A stretch of 64,000 nucleotides of DNA from Nocardioides sp. Arc9.136 (GCF_030506255.1 NZ_CP113431.1:2606001-2670000); one strand, 5' to 3'; counted from the first letter of the stretch, positions 37,552 to 46,794 are shown. The notes: generated by a model not told the origin, from the sequence alone. Numbers and translations are program-made.

Positions 37552-38733
37552 TCAGCCCTTGATCTCCGTCCAGGCCTGGGTCCACTGCGAGTAGTCGGTG
37601 CACTCGACGTCGGTGCGGCCGTCCAGGCACTCCTTGATCGGCGTGCGCCAGAACCACAGCTGGTCGGCGTACTCCTCGTCACCGGCGTGGAAGGTCTCGC
37701 AGTGCTTCGGGTCGGTGGTCTCCTCGCACGCGGCGGGGCTGTTGGGCGCCTCGCCGAAGTACTCGGTCGCCTGGGCGTTGGCCTCCGGGCTCAGGATGTA
37801 GTCCATCCAGGCGTAGGCGCAGTTGGGGTTCTTGGCCTGCGAGGAGAGCATCCACGTGTCGTTCCACGCGGTCGCGCCCTCCTCGGGCAGGACGACGTCG
37901 ACGTCCTTGTTCTTGATGTTGTTCTTGATGACCTGCCAGGTGGTGCCGACCACCGAGTCGCCGGTCTCGAAGGCCTGGACCTCCTTGAGGTAGTCCGCCC
38001 AGTACTCCCCGACGTGCTGGCGCTGCTGCTTGAGCAGCTCCACCGCGGCGTCGAGCTGCTCCTGGTCGAGCGCGTAGGGGTTCTCGATGCCGAGGTCGGG
38101 CTGGGTCTTCATCAGGTACAGCGCGGCGTCGGCGATGTAGATCGGCGAGTCGTACGCCGTCACCTTGCCGGTGTTCGCCTCGAGCTGGTCGGGCTCGAAG
38201 ACCGCGCCCCACGACGTCGGCGGGGTGTCGAAGTTCTTCTTGTTGAACATCAGCAGGTTCGCGCCGTACCCGTGCGGCACGCCGTAGTTGACGTCGTCGA
38301 CGGTGTTCCACTCGGTGTTCTTGAGGAAGTCGTAGACGTTCTCGTAGTTCGGGATCAGGTCGGTGTTGACCTCCTGCGCCTCGTCGGAGGCGATGAGGCG
38401 CAGCGAGAGGTCACCGGAGGCGGCGATCACGTCGTACTCACCGGACTTGGCGAGGTTGAGGGCCTCGTCGGAGGTGCCGTAGACCTTGCTGGTCACCTCG
38501 CAGCCGGTGTCCTTCTCGAACGCGCTGACCCAGTCGACCTTCGGGTCGTTCGTGCCGTCCTCGACGTAGCCGGGCCAGGCGAGGATGGAGACCTGGCCCT
38601 CCATCTTGCCGACCTCCTCGACGGCGGCGGTCTCCTTGTCGTCCTCTCCCCCGCCGCACGCGGTCAGGACGGAGACCGAGAGGAGGGTCAGGCAGGCCAG
38701 GGTGGCGCGGCCACGCCGGAGTGTGGGGTTCAT
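37552..38733 (-). CDS. potD: PotD-type substrate-binding lipoprotein
   Basis: A 393-residue lipoprotein with lipobox VLTAC at about residue 26. The mature part begins with GQVSILAWPGYVEDG and has AASGDLSLRLI and PHGYGANLLMFN, as in polyamine-binding proteins of the bacterial solute-binding family. An extra C-terminal region holds four cysteines (about 332-385) that could form disulphides. It binds the substrate for the PotABC-type importer. A 90-bp spacer with short tandem repeats separates it from the ATPase gene upstream. Confidence 0.88.
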   Translation of the reverse strand: MNPTLRRGRATLACLTLLSVSVLTACGGGEDDKETAAVEEVGKMEGQVSILAWPGYVEDGTNDPKVDWVSAFEKDTGCEVTSKVYGTSDEALNLAKSGEYDVIAASGDLSLRLIASDEAQEVNTDLIPNYENVYDFLKNTEWNTVDDVNYGVPHGYGANLLMFNKKNFDTPPTSWGAVFEPDQLEANTGKVTAYDSPIYIADAALYLMKTQPDLGIENPYALDQEQLDAAVELLKQQRQHVGEYWADYLKEVQAFETGDSVVGTTWQVIKNNIKNKDVDVVLPEEGATAWNDTWMLSSQAKNPNCAYAWMDYILSPEANAQATEYFGEAPNSPAACEETTDPKHCETFHAGDEEYADQLWFWRTPIKECLDGRTDVECTDYSQWTQAWTEIKG

Positions 38734-38774
38734 GCAGATCTCCGCTTTCTCTGGGGATGGTGTGGTGGTCGTGC

Positions 38775-38813
38775 GGTGGGGCTCGGGTGGGGCTCGGGTG
38801 GGGCTCGGGTGGG
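38775..38813. repeat. Three and a half tandem copies of an 11-bp unit
   Basis: GGTGGGGCTCG is repeated three times and then half again between the ATPase and binding-protein genes. The period equals about one helical turn. It may be a replication-slippage tract that varies between strains or a spacer that affects downstream expression. Confidence 0.85.
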
Positions 38814-38823
38814 CGCTCGGCGC

Positions 38824-39909
38824 TCAGGAGGTGGCGGGGCTCAGCGCGACCACGTCGGCCCGGGCGAAGCGGACCGTCACGGAGTCGCCGCGGTGCTCGG
38901 GATCGGTGAGCCGGCCGTCGCTCGGCTCGAGCGCGACCAGGTCGACGCCGTCGTGGGTGCGCAGGTGCACCCGGTTGGCGCTGCCGAGGTAGATCGTCTC
39001 GACCACGACCGCGCCGAGGGCGACCTCGCCGGAGGCCGGCGGCTCCGACCCGGCCGGCGTGAGCCGCAGCCGCTCCGGCCGGATCGCGTGCTCGCCGTCC
39101 ACGCCCAGCAGCTGCCTCGACACCTCCTCGGTGAGCAGGTTGGTGGTGCCGACGAACCCGGCGACGTACGCCGAGGTCGGGTGCTCGTAGATGTCGCGGG
39201 GCGTCCCGAGCTGCTGGATGCGACCCGCGTCGAAGACGGCGATCCGGTCGCTGAGGGTGAGCGCCTCCTCCTGGTCGTGGGTGACGAAGACGAATGTGAT
39301 GCCCAGGTCGCGCTGGAGCTGCTTGAGCTCGACCTGCATCTGCTCGCGGAGCTTGAGGTCGAGCGCGCCGAGCGGCTCGTCGAGGAGCAGCACACGGGGC
39401 TCGAGGACGATCGCCCGCGCGAGGGCGACCCGCTGGCGCTGGCCGCCGGAGAGCTGGGTGGGACGTCGCCCGCCGAGGTGGCCCAGCCGCACGGTGTCGA
39501 GCGCCTGCTGGGCCCGCTGCCGGCGGTCCTTCTTGCCCAGGCCCCGCACGCGGAGCCCGTAGGCGACGTTGTCGAGGACGCTCATGTGCGGGAAGAGCGC
39601 GTAGTCCTGGAAGACGGTGTGCACGTCGCGCTCGAACGGCGCGGCCCGGGTGACGTCGACGCCGCCGAGCAGCACGGTGCCCTCCGAGGCCTGCTCGAAC
39701 CCGGCGACCAGGCGCAGCACCGTGGTCTTGCCCGACCCCGACGGACCGAGCATGGAGAAGAACTCGCCGTCGGCGATGTCGAGGTCCACGCCGTCGACCG
39801 CGGCGACGTCGCCGAAGTGCTTGCGCAGTCCGCGCAGGGAAATCGCAGGGACCTGCGGGGCGGCGCCCGGCGCGGGGGCCGGCGCGGTCGCGCTGGTCGG
39901 GTGTGGCAT
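38824..39909 (-). CDS. potA: PotA-type ABC transporter ATPase
   Basis: A 361-residue ATPase. Walker A is GPSGSGKTT near residues 54-62, the signature is LSGGQRQR, Walker B is VLLLDEPLGALD and the switch His is in FVTHDQEEAL. A TOBE regulatory domain fills the C-terminus. It powers import through PotBC. It is the first gene of the potA-D-B-C-aldehyde dehydrogenase unit and is divergent from a GntR gene. Confidence 0.92.
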   Translation of the reverse strand: MPHPTSATAPAPAPGAAPQVPAISLRGLRKHFGDVAAVDGVDLDIADGEFFSMLGPSGSGKTTVLRLVAGFEQASEGTVLLGGVDVTRAAPFERDVHTVFQDYALFPHMSVLDNVAYGLRVRGLGKKDRRQRAQQALDTVRLGHLGGRRPTQLSGGQRQRVALARAIVLEPRVLLLDEPLGALDLKLREQMQVELKQLQRDLGITFVFVTHDQEEALTLSDRIAVFDAGRIQQLGTPRDIYEHPTSAYVAGFVGTTNLLTEEVSRQLLGVDGEHAIRPERLRLTPAGSEPPASGEVALGAVVVETIYLGSANRVHLRTHDGVDLVALEPSDGRLTDPEHRGDSVTVRFARADVVALSPATS

Positions 39910-39945
39910 CAGTCGTGGCCTTTCGTCAGGTCCGGTTGGCGCGTT

Positions 39946-39980
39946 AACCTATGACTTCAGAGTTCACAGTGCAATAGGTT
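39946..39980. promoter_or_regulatory. Candidate GntR operator: AACCTAT/ATAGGTT inverted repeat
   Basis: Perfect 7-bp arms are separated by 21 bp of A/T-rich DNA in the 122-bp divergent region between potA and the GntR gene. Placement between the regulator and its probable target operon makes an operator or promoter element likely. The spacing is wide for one GntR dimer, so two half sites or looping may be involved. Confidence 0.4.
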
Positions 39981-40031
39981 CCGGCAGGATGGTCGGAAAC
40001 GTCATCGAGCGGTAACAAGCGAGGAGGTCCC

Positions 40032-40778
40032 GTGGCGGTGCAGTTCTACGGCCGGGCGTCGGCAGCGGTGTTCTCGCCACTGGAGTCCAAGAGCCGGTCC
40101 GAGCTGGTGAGCCGCCGCCTGACCGACGCGATCGCGCTCGGCCTCCTCCCCGACGCCGAGCAGCTGCCCGGCGAGACCGACCTCGCCGGGATCTTCGGCG
40201 TCTCGACCGTCACCGTCCGCGAGGCCCTGTCCGTCCTGCGGGCCGAGGGGCTGATCGAGACCCGGCGGGGTCGCGGGGGCGGCAGCTTCGTGCGCACGCC
40301 GGAGGGTGGCGTCGTGGAGCTGGCCCGGCGCCGGCTCGACGGCTTCAGCCTCAGTGAGCTGCGCGACCTCGGTGACGTCTACGCCGCCATCAGCGGCGCC
40401 AGCGCCGCCCTGGCCGCGCGCCGCTCCAGCGCCGAGGACCTCGACCGGCTGCGGCGGGTGGCCGACACGCTCGCCACCGCCACCGCGCCCGACGCACGCC
40501 GGCGCGCCGACGCCCACTTCCACGTCGAGGTGGCCGCGGCGGCCCAGTCGCCGCAGCTCTACCACGAGGAGGTCCGGCTCCAGGCGGAGTTCGGCACCCT
40601 CCTGTGGATCGCCTTCGGGGACGACTCCAGCCACGAGCAGATGGTGCGCAGCTGCCGTGCCGTGGTGGACTCCATCGCGAACCGAGACCCCCGGGCCGCC
40701 CGCGAGGCCGCAGAGCAGCGGGTCGCGGACTCCACCGCCCGCCTGATCGACTACCGACTCAACCGGGACCGCCGATGA
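40032..40778 (+). CDS. GntR-family transcriptional regulator, FadR (FCD) subfamily
   Basis: A 248-residue protein. The winged helix at about 18-85 includes PGETDLAGIFGVSTVTVREALSVLRAEGLIETRRGRGGGSFV. The C-terminal FCD ligand domain, all alpha-helical, follows with the metal-site histidines expected in the ADAHFHVEVAAAA region. GAGGAGG lies before the GTG start. It is divergent from the potA operon, which it probably controls, and overlaps the next gene by 4 bp. Confidence 0.9.
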   Translation: MAVQFYGRASAAVFSPLESKSRSELVSRRLTDAIALGLLPDAEQLPGETDLAGIFGVSTVTVREALSVLRAEGLIETRRGRGGGSFVRTPEGGVVELARRRLDGFSLSELRDLGDVYAAISGASAALAARRSSAEDLDRLRRVADTLATATAPDARRRADAHFHVEVAAAAQSPQLYHEEVRLQAEFGTLLWIAFGDDSSHEQMVRSCRAVVDSIANRDPRAAREAAEQRVADSTARLIDYRLNRDRR

Positions 40779-41482
40779 CCCTGCACGACTCCCCCGACGT
40801 CGACCGGGTGACCCTGGCGGTCCTCGAGGTCGTCGGCCACGCCCTCGAGCTCGCCGACCGGATCGCGGCCGCGGTCCAGCCCGCGCTCGAGGCGCGACCC
40901 GCACCACGTCGCTCGGACCTCACCGGGGTCGAGGCGCTCGTCGGCCCGGTGCTCGCCGACCTGGACCAGCCGGAGCAGGGGGCGGGGTTCGTGGCGGCCG
41001 TCGGGCTGCTCGAGGACGCGCCCTGGTGGCTGGAGTGGTTCGCGCGCGACCCCGACGGACGGGTGCAGCGGCTGGTCACCCACTCCGACCCCGACGGCAT
41101 CGGCTTCTACGACTACGAGTCGCTCCCCTGGTACGTCGTGCCCCGCGACTCCGGCCACCGGCACGTGACCGGTCCCTACGTCGACTACCTGTGCACCGAG
41201 GAGTACACCCTCACCTTCAGCACCCCCGTCCACGCCGGCGGCCGCTTCGTGGGCGTGGCCGGCGCCGACATCGCCGTCAAGCACGTCGAGGAGCACCTGC
41301 TGCCCGCGCTCTGCGCGGCCGGCACCCGGCTCGCGGTGGTCAACGGCGACGGCCGGATCCTGTCGAGCAACAGCGGGCGCCACGTCTGCGGCGACCTGCT
41401 GGAGACCGACCCCGCCTCCCCCGTGCGCGCGACCCGCGCGATCGACGGCCTGCCGCTGTCGGTCGTCGACCTCGGCGACTGA
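40775..41482 (+). CDS. Soluble Cache-like domain protein co-translated with the GntR regulator
   Basis: A 235-residue protein without signal peptide or membrane helix. The middle region FYDYESLPWYVVP, GPYVDYLCTEEYTLTFSTPV and GRFVGVAGADIAVKHVEEHLL matches a Cache small-molecule sensor domain, which normally lies outside the membrane in receptors. No output domain is attached. The ATG overlaps the GntR stop by 4 bp, so the two are made together. It may act as a cytoplasmic ligand sensor or sequestering partner for the regulator; this is inference. Both genes face away from the polyamine importer. Confidence 0.75.
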   Translation: MTLHDSPDVDRVTLAVLEVVGHALELADRIAAAVQPALEARPAPRRSDLTGVEALVGPVLADLDQPEQGAGFVAAVGLLEDAPWWLEWFARDPDGRVQRLVTHSDPDGIGFYDYESLPWYVVPRDSGHRHVTGPYVDYLCTEEYTLTFSTPVHAGGRFVGVAGADIAVKHVEEHLLPALCAAGTRLAVVNGDGRILSSNSGRHVCGDLLETDPASPVRATRAIDGLPLSVVDLGD

Positions 41483-41500
41483 CGGCGGCCCCGGGGCCGC

Positions 41501-42391
41501 TCACGGCTGCAGCGCCGGCGCGGCGTAGGTCTCCTTCACGAACCGCAGGTGGCTCCAGCTCTCCACGTCGGCGACGCCGTCCAACGACCGCACGGCGTCC
41601 AGGGCCTCGAGCAACGCCCCGGGGGTGAACGTCCGCAGCGTCGCGACCGCGTCGAACCTCCCCCACGTGCGCGCCAGGAAGCTCACCGCCGGCAGCCCGA
41701 GGAGCGCGGCGACCACCTCCACGTGCCCCCCGCCCAGCCGGATGCCGATCCCGAGCGCGACCTGCGGGTCGTCCCCCGACTGCCGCACCAGCGCACCGAC
41801 CCGGACGACCTGGGCCTCCAGCAACCGCACCACACGCCGCCGCACACCCGCCGGGGAGAGCCCCACCACCGCCGCGAGCTCGACGTACGACGCGCGCCCG
41901 TCGTCCTGCAGGGCCCGTAGCAGAGCCACGTCCGTCGCGTCGACCGTGGTGGCCACCGCACCGGTCGGTCCCACCACGTCCCGGATGACCTCGGCGTAGG
42001 GAAGGGTGTCGAGCGCCCGCACGCCGGGGAGGAGCCGGATCGCCGCGAGCGCCTCGTCGATGTCCCGTGGCGACCCGGTCCGCAGCTCGGCGACGACGGC
42101 GTACGGGCCGGCCGTCAGCGACACGAAGGGCACGTCGGACCGCTCCGCGACCCGCTCGGCGACGACATCGGCGCGGCCCGAGACGGCCACCCCGACGTGG
42201 GCGAGGGAGCTGCGGCCCAGGACGGCCGGGTGCACGACGCCGCGGACGACGACCTCGCCGGAGGTCAGCAGCCGGTGCATGCGCGCGGCGACCACGGATC
42301 GGGAGATCCCCGAGAGCCGGGCGATCTCCCGGTGCGGGAGCCGGCCGTCGGACTTCAGCAGCCCGACGATGACCTGGTCGACCGCGTCCAT
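41501..42391 (-). CDS. Tandem (duplicated) Lrp/AsnC-family transcriptional regulator
   Basis: A 296-residue protein, twice the usual AsnC length. Two winged helices are visible: one at about 3-50 ([34 protein letters not shown]) and one at about 150-200 (TDVALLRALQDDGRASYVELAAVVGLSPAGVRRR), each followed by a RAM-like ligand domain. Such double regulators occur in actinobacteria and usually control adjacent amino acid or amine genes. It is divergent from the permease-headed operon across 302 bp. It converges with the Cache gene across 18 bp. Confidence 0.88.
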   Translation of the reverse strand: MDAVDQVIVGLLKSDGRLPHREIARLSGISRSVVAARMHRLLTSGEVVVRGVVHPAVLGRSSLAHVGVAVSGRADVVAERVAERSDVPFVSLTAGPYAVVAELRTGSPRDIDEALAAIRLLPGVRALDTLPYAEVIRDVVGPTGAVATTVDATDVALLRALQDDGRASYVELAAVVGLSPAGVRRRVVRLLEAQVVRVGALVRQSGDDPQVALGIGIRLGGGHVEVVAALLGLPAVSFLARTWGRFDAVATLRTFTPGALLEALDAVRSLDGVADVESWSHLRFVKETYAAPALQP

Positions 42392-42515
42392 GGGTGCGCC
42401 TCCGAAATTCTGTCAGCAACTTTGACCACGACGGCCGCGCCGAACGTACCCCAGCAGTGCCCCGGGCCGCCCGAACTGACCCTTTGCACCGCGTTCGACG
42501 CGCCGATCGTGATTC

Positions 42516-42533
42516 GTTACGCGCTGGTTACGC
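42516..42533. promoter_or_regulatory. Candidate AsnC-regulator site: GTTACGC direct repeat with 11-bp period
   Basis: GTTACGC occurs at 42516-42522 and 42527-42533, on the same face of the helix, just upstream of the promoter candidate for the operon. This is a plausible site for the divergent regulator, based on placement only. Confidence 0.35.
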
Positions 42534-42542
42534 ACGAACGGC

Positions 42543-42571
42543 TTGCCAGGGAACGGGGGCCTACCTAGGGT
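42543..42571 (+). promoter_or_regulatory. Candidate sigma-A-type promoter for the catabolic operon
   Basis: TTGCCA (42543-42548) and TAGGGT (42566-42571) are separated by 17 bp, matching the actinobacterial TTGNNN / TANNNT pattern. It would give a leader of about 115 bp before the permease GTG. Confidence 0.4.
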
Positions 42572-42693
42572 CGTCGCCTGCCGGGTGAGATCGCCATCAC
42601 GGCAGCACAGGACACGGCTCCTGATCGGGCACGGCCAGCCGTCGCCCGCCTGTGCCACCCGTCCGGGGCTTGACATCGATGAGGGAGCCGAAC

Positions 42694-44217
42694 GTGTCCG
42701 ACACCTTGCACAGCGGGTCTGAAGGATCCGACACCGCCACGACCGGCCTGGCGCGGAACGCGCTCAACCTGCCGGAGCTGGTCTTCACCGCGATGGCGGC
42801 GCTCGCACCGCTGACCCTCGTGGTCGCCGTGATGCCGCTGCACTTCTTCGTCGGCGGTCCGGCCGTGCCCGGGGGCTACCTCGTCGCCGCCGCCGTCATG
42901 GGCCTGTTCGCCGTCGGGCTGACGACGATCATGCGCTACATCCGCAACACCGGCGCGTTCTACGCGATCATCGCCCGCGGGCTCGGCAAGGTCCCCGGCT
43001 CCGCCTCGGCGCTGCTGGCGATCGTGGCCTACAACGCGCTGCAGGTCTCGACGTACGGCGCCCTGGGCCTCTACGCCGCCGACGTCGTCGAGCAGGTCTT
43101 CGGGATCGACGCACCATGGTGGCTCTACGGTGCGGTCGCGCTCGTCCTCGTCGCGCTCCTCGGCTACCGCGGCATCACCGCCAGCGCGAAGGTCCTCACC
43201 GTCGTGCTGACGCTGGAGATGGTCGCGCTCGCCGCGCTGGCCGTCGCGATCCTCGCCGACGGCGGCACCGGTCCGCTCTCCCTGACGCCGTTCTCCCCGA
43301 GCACCGTCCTGGACCCCTCCAACGGCCCGATGTACGGGCTGATCTTCGGCGCCTTCATGGGCTTCGAGTCCACGGTCATCTACTCCGAGGAGACCGCGGG
43401 AGGCGCGCGGACCATGCGCCGCGCCACCTACGCAGTCGTCGCCGTCATCGGCGTGTTCTACGCCGCCATCGCCTACGTCATCGTGTCGGCGTACGGCGTC
43501 GGCGACATCGCCACCGCGGCCAGCGAGGACCCCGCCGGCCTGGTCGTCGTGCTCTTCGACCGCTACACCTCCGCATGGGTCGGCGAGCTGGTCTCCGTCC
43601 TGCTGCTCCTCAGCGCCTTCGCAGCGCTGCTCGCCCTGCACAACGCGAGCAACCGCTACGCGTTCGCCCTGGGCCGGGAGCGCCTGATCCCCAGCGCCTT
43701 CGCCCGCACGCACCCCACCACCCGGTCCCCGTGGGTCGCCGGCCTGACGCAGAGCGCCGTCGCGGCCGTCGTGCTGGTCGCCTGCGTCGCCCTCGACGTC
43801 GACCCCTACCTCGGCCTGCTGCTCTGGGGCAGCGCCCTGGGCTTCCTCGGGATCATCGCGCTGTGGGCGCTGTGCGCCCTCGCCGCCGTCGTCTACATGC
43901 GCCGCCACCATCCGGAGGTCGGCCTCTGGCGCTCGGCCGTCGCGCCCCTCCTCGCGGCCGTCGCCCTCGCCGTCGTCTTCGTCCTGGTCATCGCCAACTT
44001 CGACCTCTTCTCCGGCGGCACACCGGCGGTCAACGCCACGCTCTTCACCATCGCCGCCCTCGCCGTCGTCGGTGGCGTCGGCCGGGCGCTGTACCTGCGG
44101 GCCCGCGTCCCGGAGGTCTACGCCCGGCTCGGGACGACCGACGCCGGCGCCGACCCCGCCCACGAGCCGGCCGACGAGCCGGTCGCCGAGCCCACCGACG
44201 AGCCGAGGACGTGGTGA
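42694..44217 (+). CDS. APC-family amino acid/amine permease
   Basis: A 507-residue protein with about twelve membrane segments. ALNLPELVFTAMAALAPLTL, FMGFESTVIYSEETAGGARTMRRATYAVV and LLLLSAFAALLALHNASNRYAFALGRERLIP are APC superfamily hallmarks. It should import an amino acid or amine for the enzymes encoded downstream. The GTG at 42694 has GGGAG 6 nt upstream, better than the ATG at 42679. Its stop overlaps the metallohydrolase start by 4 bp. An acidic, Pro-rich tail follows the last helix. Confidence 0.9.
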   Translation: MSDTLHSGSEGSDTATTGLARNALNLPELVFTAMAALAPLTLVVAVMPLHFFVGGPAVPGGYLVAAAVMGLFAVGLTTIMRYIRNTGAFYAIIARGLGKVPGSASALLAIVAYNALQVSTYGALGLYAADVVEQVFGIDAPWWLYGAVALVLVALLGYRGITASAKVLTVVLTLEMVALAALAVAILADGGTGPLSLTPFSPSTVLDPSNGPMYGLIFGAFMGFESTVIYSEETAGGARTMRRATYAVVAVIGVFYAAIAYVIVSAYGVGDIATAASEDPAGLVVVLFDRYTSAWVGELVSVLLLLSAFAALLALHNASNRYAFALGRERLIPSAFARTHPTTRSPWVAGLTQSAVAAVVLVACVALDVDPYLGLLLWGSALGFLGIIALWALCALAAVVYMRRHHPEVGLWRSAVAPLLAAVALAVVFVLVIANFDLFSGGTPAVNATLFTIAALAVVGGVGRALYLRARVPEVYARLGTTDAGADPAHEPADEPVAEPTDEPRTW

Positions 44218-46781
44218 TCCCCGTGCTGCCCTCCCCCGCCTCCCACGGCCCCGCCTCCCCCGAGCCCGAGTACCGCCCGGTCGACCTGGACGCCGTCGCC
44301 GACGCGAGCGTCGACGTCTTCGAGGACCCCGCCGACGTCGAGCTGGGCGAGCGGCGGCTCCACGGGCTGCCCTTCCGGTTCGGCACGCCGGAGCGCGCGG
44401 TCGTCCGCGTCGACCCGCGCACGACGACCCGCGTCCCGGCCACCGGGCCGGCCACCTGGCTGGTCTTCGCCCACGCCGTCCTGGAGGCCGACCTCTACCG
44501 CGGTGGCCGCGTCGGCGACCGGGTCGGCTCCTACACCCTCGAGTACGCCGACGGGACGACCCACACCCACCCGCTGCGCCAGCGCTTCGAGATCGGCCCG
44601 ACGCCCCGCCGCTGGGACGACCGGCCGCTGCCGCTCGACTGGGGCCAGACGCCCCTGCTGGCCCGCAACGACGCCGAGCACGTGCTCATGGACCGCAGCT
44701 GCGGCCGGTACGACCAGGCCGGTGCACGCCTGGTCGGCATCGACGACCCCCAGTCCCAGGTTCCCTACGTGCTGCCCTACCGCTTCTACCTGTGGGCCCT
44801 GGAGAACCCCCGCCCCGACGCCGACCTGACGGCCGTCTCGGTCACGGCCGACGAGGCGACGCTCCTGCTCGGCGCACTCACGCTCAGCCGCCTCGACGAG
44901 GAGCCCTTCACCACCACGGTGGCGCGGGAGGTGCTGCTCGACATCCGGGACGGCGACGTGGACGAGACCGTGGAGGTCGACGTCGACCGCGGCTCGGCGA
45001 CCTACGTCTACCGGACCACGCCCGACGTCCAGGACGCCGCCGGGCTCCCCGCCGGGTGGGGCGCCCCGCGGCCGTCGGCCTGGCCCACCGGGTACACCAA
45101 GATCTCCGCCTCCCCCTCCGCGACCGTCACCGTGCGCCGCGGGGGCCACCCGATCGGCGAGTTCCGCTGGGCCGACCTCGTGGCCCACGACGTGCTCTCC
45201 TTCGACTGGGGCACCGTCCGCCTCCCCCGGCCCGACCAGAACTGGGTCCGCACGCGGGTCCGCGACGCGGCCGGCCGGCCGGTGCCGTGCCGCATCCGCT
45301 TCCAGACCCTCGAGGGCATCCCGATCGCGCCGTACGGCCACCACGCCCACATCAACTCCGACGGCGGCACGTGGAACCTCGACATCGGCGGCGACGTACG
45401 ACTCGGCAGCCACACCTACGCCGCGATCGACGGCGACTGCGAGGGCTGGCTGCCCGCCGGCGAGGTCCAGGTCGAGGTGGTCCGCGGCTTCGAGCACGAG
45501 CCCGTCCGCCGGACCGTGACGATCGCGCCCGACCAGGGCCACCTCGACCTCGTCCTCGAGCGCCGCTTCGACGCCCGCGAGCGCGGCTACCTCAGCGGCG
45601 ACACCCACGTGCACTTCATGTCCACGCACGGCGCCGAGCTCGAGGCGCGGGCCGAGGACCTGCACATCGCCAACCTCCTGCTGGCCCAGTGGGGCGAGCA
45701 CTTCACGGGCACCGAGGAGTTCACCGGGCACGCGCACGTCTCCCACGACCACCACACGGTCGTGTACGCAGGGCAGGAGAACCGCACCAACATGCTCGGC
45801 CACATCAACCTGCTGGGCCTGAAGAAGCCGATCATGCCGTGGTCGACGGGCGGGTCGGAGGAGGACGAGCTCGGCGGCGGCCTGGCCACCACGCTCTCGC
45901 ACTGGGCCGACGAGTGCCACGCCCAGGGCGGCACCGTCGTCCTCGCCCACTTCCCCGTGCCCTACGGCGAGACGGCGGCGCTCCTGGCCACCGGACGCCT
46001 CGACGCCGTCGAGACCATCGCCTACGACGACTACAACGTGACGGAGTACTACCGGTACCTCAACGCCGGGTTCCGGGTCCCGCTGGTCGGCGGCACCGAC
46101 AAGATGACCAGCGAGGTCCCCGTCGGGCTGGTCCGCACCTACGCCTCGACCAGGACCCCCGGCGCCACCACCGGCCCGGCCGCCGAGGTGGACCACGACG
46201 CGTGGTGCGCCGGCATCCGCCGCGGCGACACCATGGTGTCCAGCGGCCCGCTGCTCTGGCTCACCGTCGACGACGAGCCGCCGGGCTCGGTGATCACGGG
46301 CCGGTCGACCGTGCACCTGCGCGTCGAGCTCGAGACCATCTTCCCGGTCGACCGCATCGAGGTCGTCCGCAACGGCGAGGTGCTGCACACCGAGCACGTC
46401 GAGGCCGGCACCAGCACCCACCTGCTGGACCTGCCCGTCGACGTCGACGGGTCCGACTGGCTCCTCGCCCGGTGCTTCGGGTCCGGCGACGCCGGCGCCC
46501 GGCACACCGACACCTGGGCGCGCCCGGTCGTCGCCCACACCTCGCCGGTGTACGTCAGCTCCGCACCCACCTGGGAGCGCGTCGACCGCGAGGTCATCGA
46601 CACGATGCTCGCGATGGTCGAGGGAGCACGGCGCCACGTCACCGAGGAGGCACGCACCCGCTGGCACGGCGCGGTGCGCCACCGCCACGGCGAGCCCGAC
46701 CACCTCGCCCACCTGACCCGCCCCTTCGACGAGGCGACCGCCGCGCTGCACGCGCGGCTCGGCGCCTCCGGCACGTCCTAG
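44214..46781 (+). CDS. CehA/McbA-family metallohydrolase (PHP-like C-terminal domain)
   Basis: An 855-residue cytoplasmic protein. The first 440 residues form beta-rich domains of unknown role. The hydrolase part opens with YLSGDTHVHFMSTHG, giving metal ligands His465 and His467, and continues with LAHFPVPYGE, AYDDYNVTEYYRYLNAG and VGGTDKMTSEVPVG. The named family members CehA and McbA hydrolyse the carbamate ester carbaryl; most relatives are uncharacterised. No signal peptide is present. It begins inside the permease stop and precedes the dimethylformamidase-like gene by 13 bp. An amide, carbamate or similar bond in the imported compound is the likely target. Confidence 0.82.
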   Translation: MIPVLPSPASHGPASPEPEYRPVDLDAVADASVDVFEDPADVELGERRLHGLPFRFGTPERAVVRVDPRTTTRVPATGPATWLVFAHAVLEADLYRGGRVGDRVGSYTLEYADGTTHTHPLRQRFEIGPTPRRWDDRPLPLDWGQTPLLARNDAEHVLMDRSCGRYDQAGARLVGIDDPQSQVPYVLPYRFYLWALENPRPDADLTAVSVTADEATLLLGALTLSRLDEEPFTTTVAREVLLDIRDGDVDETVEVDVDRGSATYVYRTTPDVQDAAGLPAGWGAPRPSAWPTGYTKISASPSATVTVRRGGHPIGEFRWADLVAHDVLSFDWGTVRLPRPDQNWVRTRVRDAAGRPVPCRIRFQTLEGIPIAPYGHHAHINSDGGTWNLDIGGDVRLGSHTYAAIDGDCEGWLPAGEVQVEVVRGFEHEPVRRTVTIAPDQGHLDLVLERRFDARERGYLSGDTHVHFMSTHGAELEARAEDLHIANLLLAQWGEHFTGTEEFTGHAHVSHDHHTVVYAGQENRTNMLGHINLLGLKKPIMPWSTGGSEEDELGGGLATTLSHWADECHAQGGTVVLAHFPVPYGETAALLATGRLDAVETIAYDDYNVTEYYRYLNAGFRVPLVGGTDKMTSEVPVGLVRTYASTRTPGATTGPAAEVDHDAWCAGIRRGDTMVSSGPLLWLTVDDEPPGSVITGRSTVHLRVELETIFPVDRIEVVRNGEVLHTEHVEAGTSTHLLDLPVDVDGSDWLLARCFGSGDAGARHTDTWARPVVAHTSPVYVSSAPTWERVDREVIDTMLAMVEGARRHVTEEARTRWHGAVRHRHGEPDHLAHLTRPFDEATAALHARLGASGTS

Positions 46782-46794
46782 AAAGCAGGCCCCC

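Larger units (their letters stand above)
42392..42693. other. Divergent intergenic region between the tandem AsnC regulator and the catabolic operon
   Basis: No gene is seen in these 302 bp. It holds a relatively A/T-rich tract near the regulator start (42402-42426), the GTTACGC direct repeat, and a promoter candidate toward the operon. A TTGACA at 42670-42675 is too close to the permease start to serve as a -35 box. Confidence 0.7.

Noticed and set aside
42670..42675. TTGACA as a -35 box for the permease operon
   Set aside because: A -10 box at normal spacing would fall on the start codon, leaving no leader.
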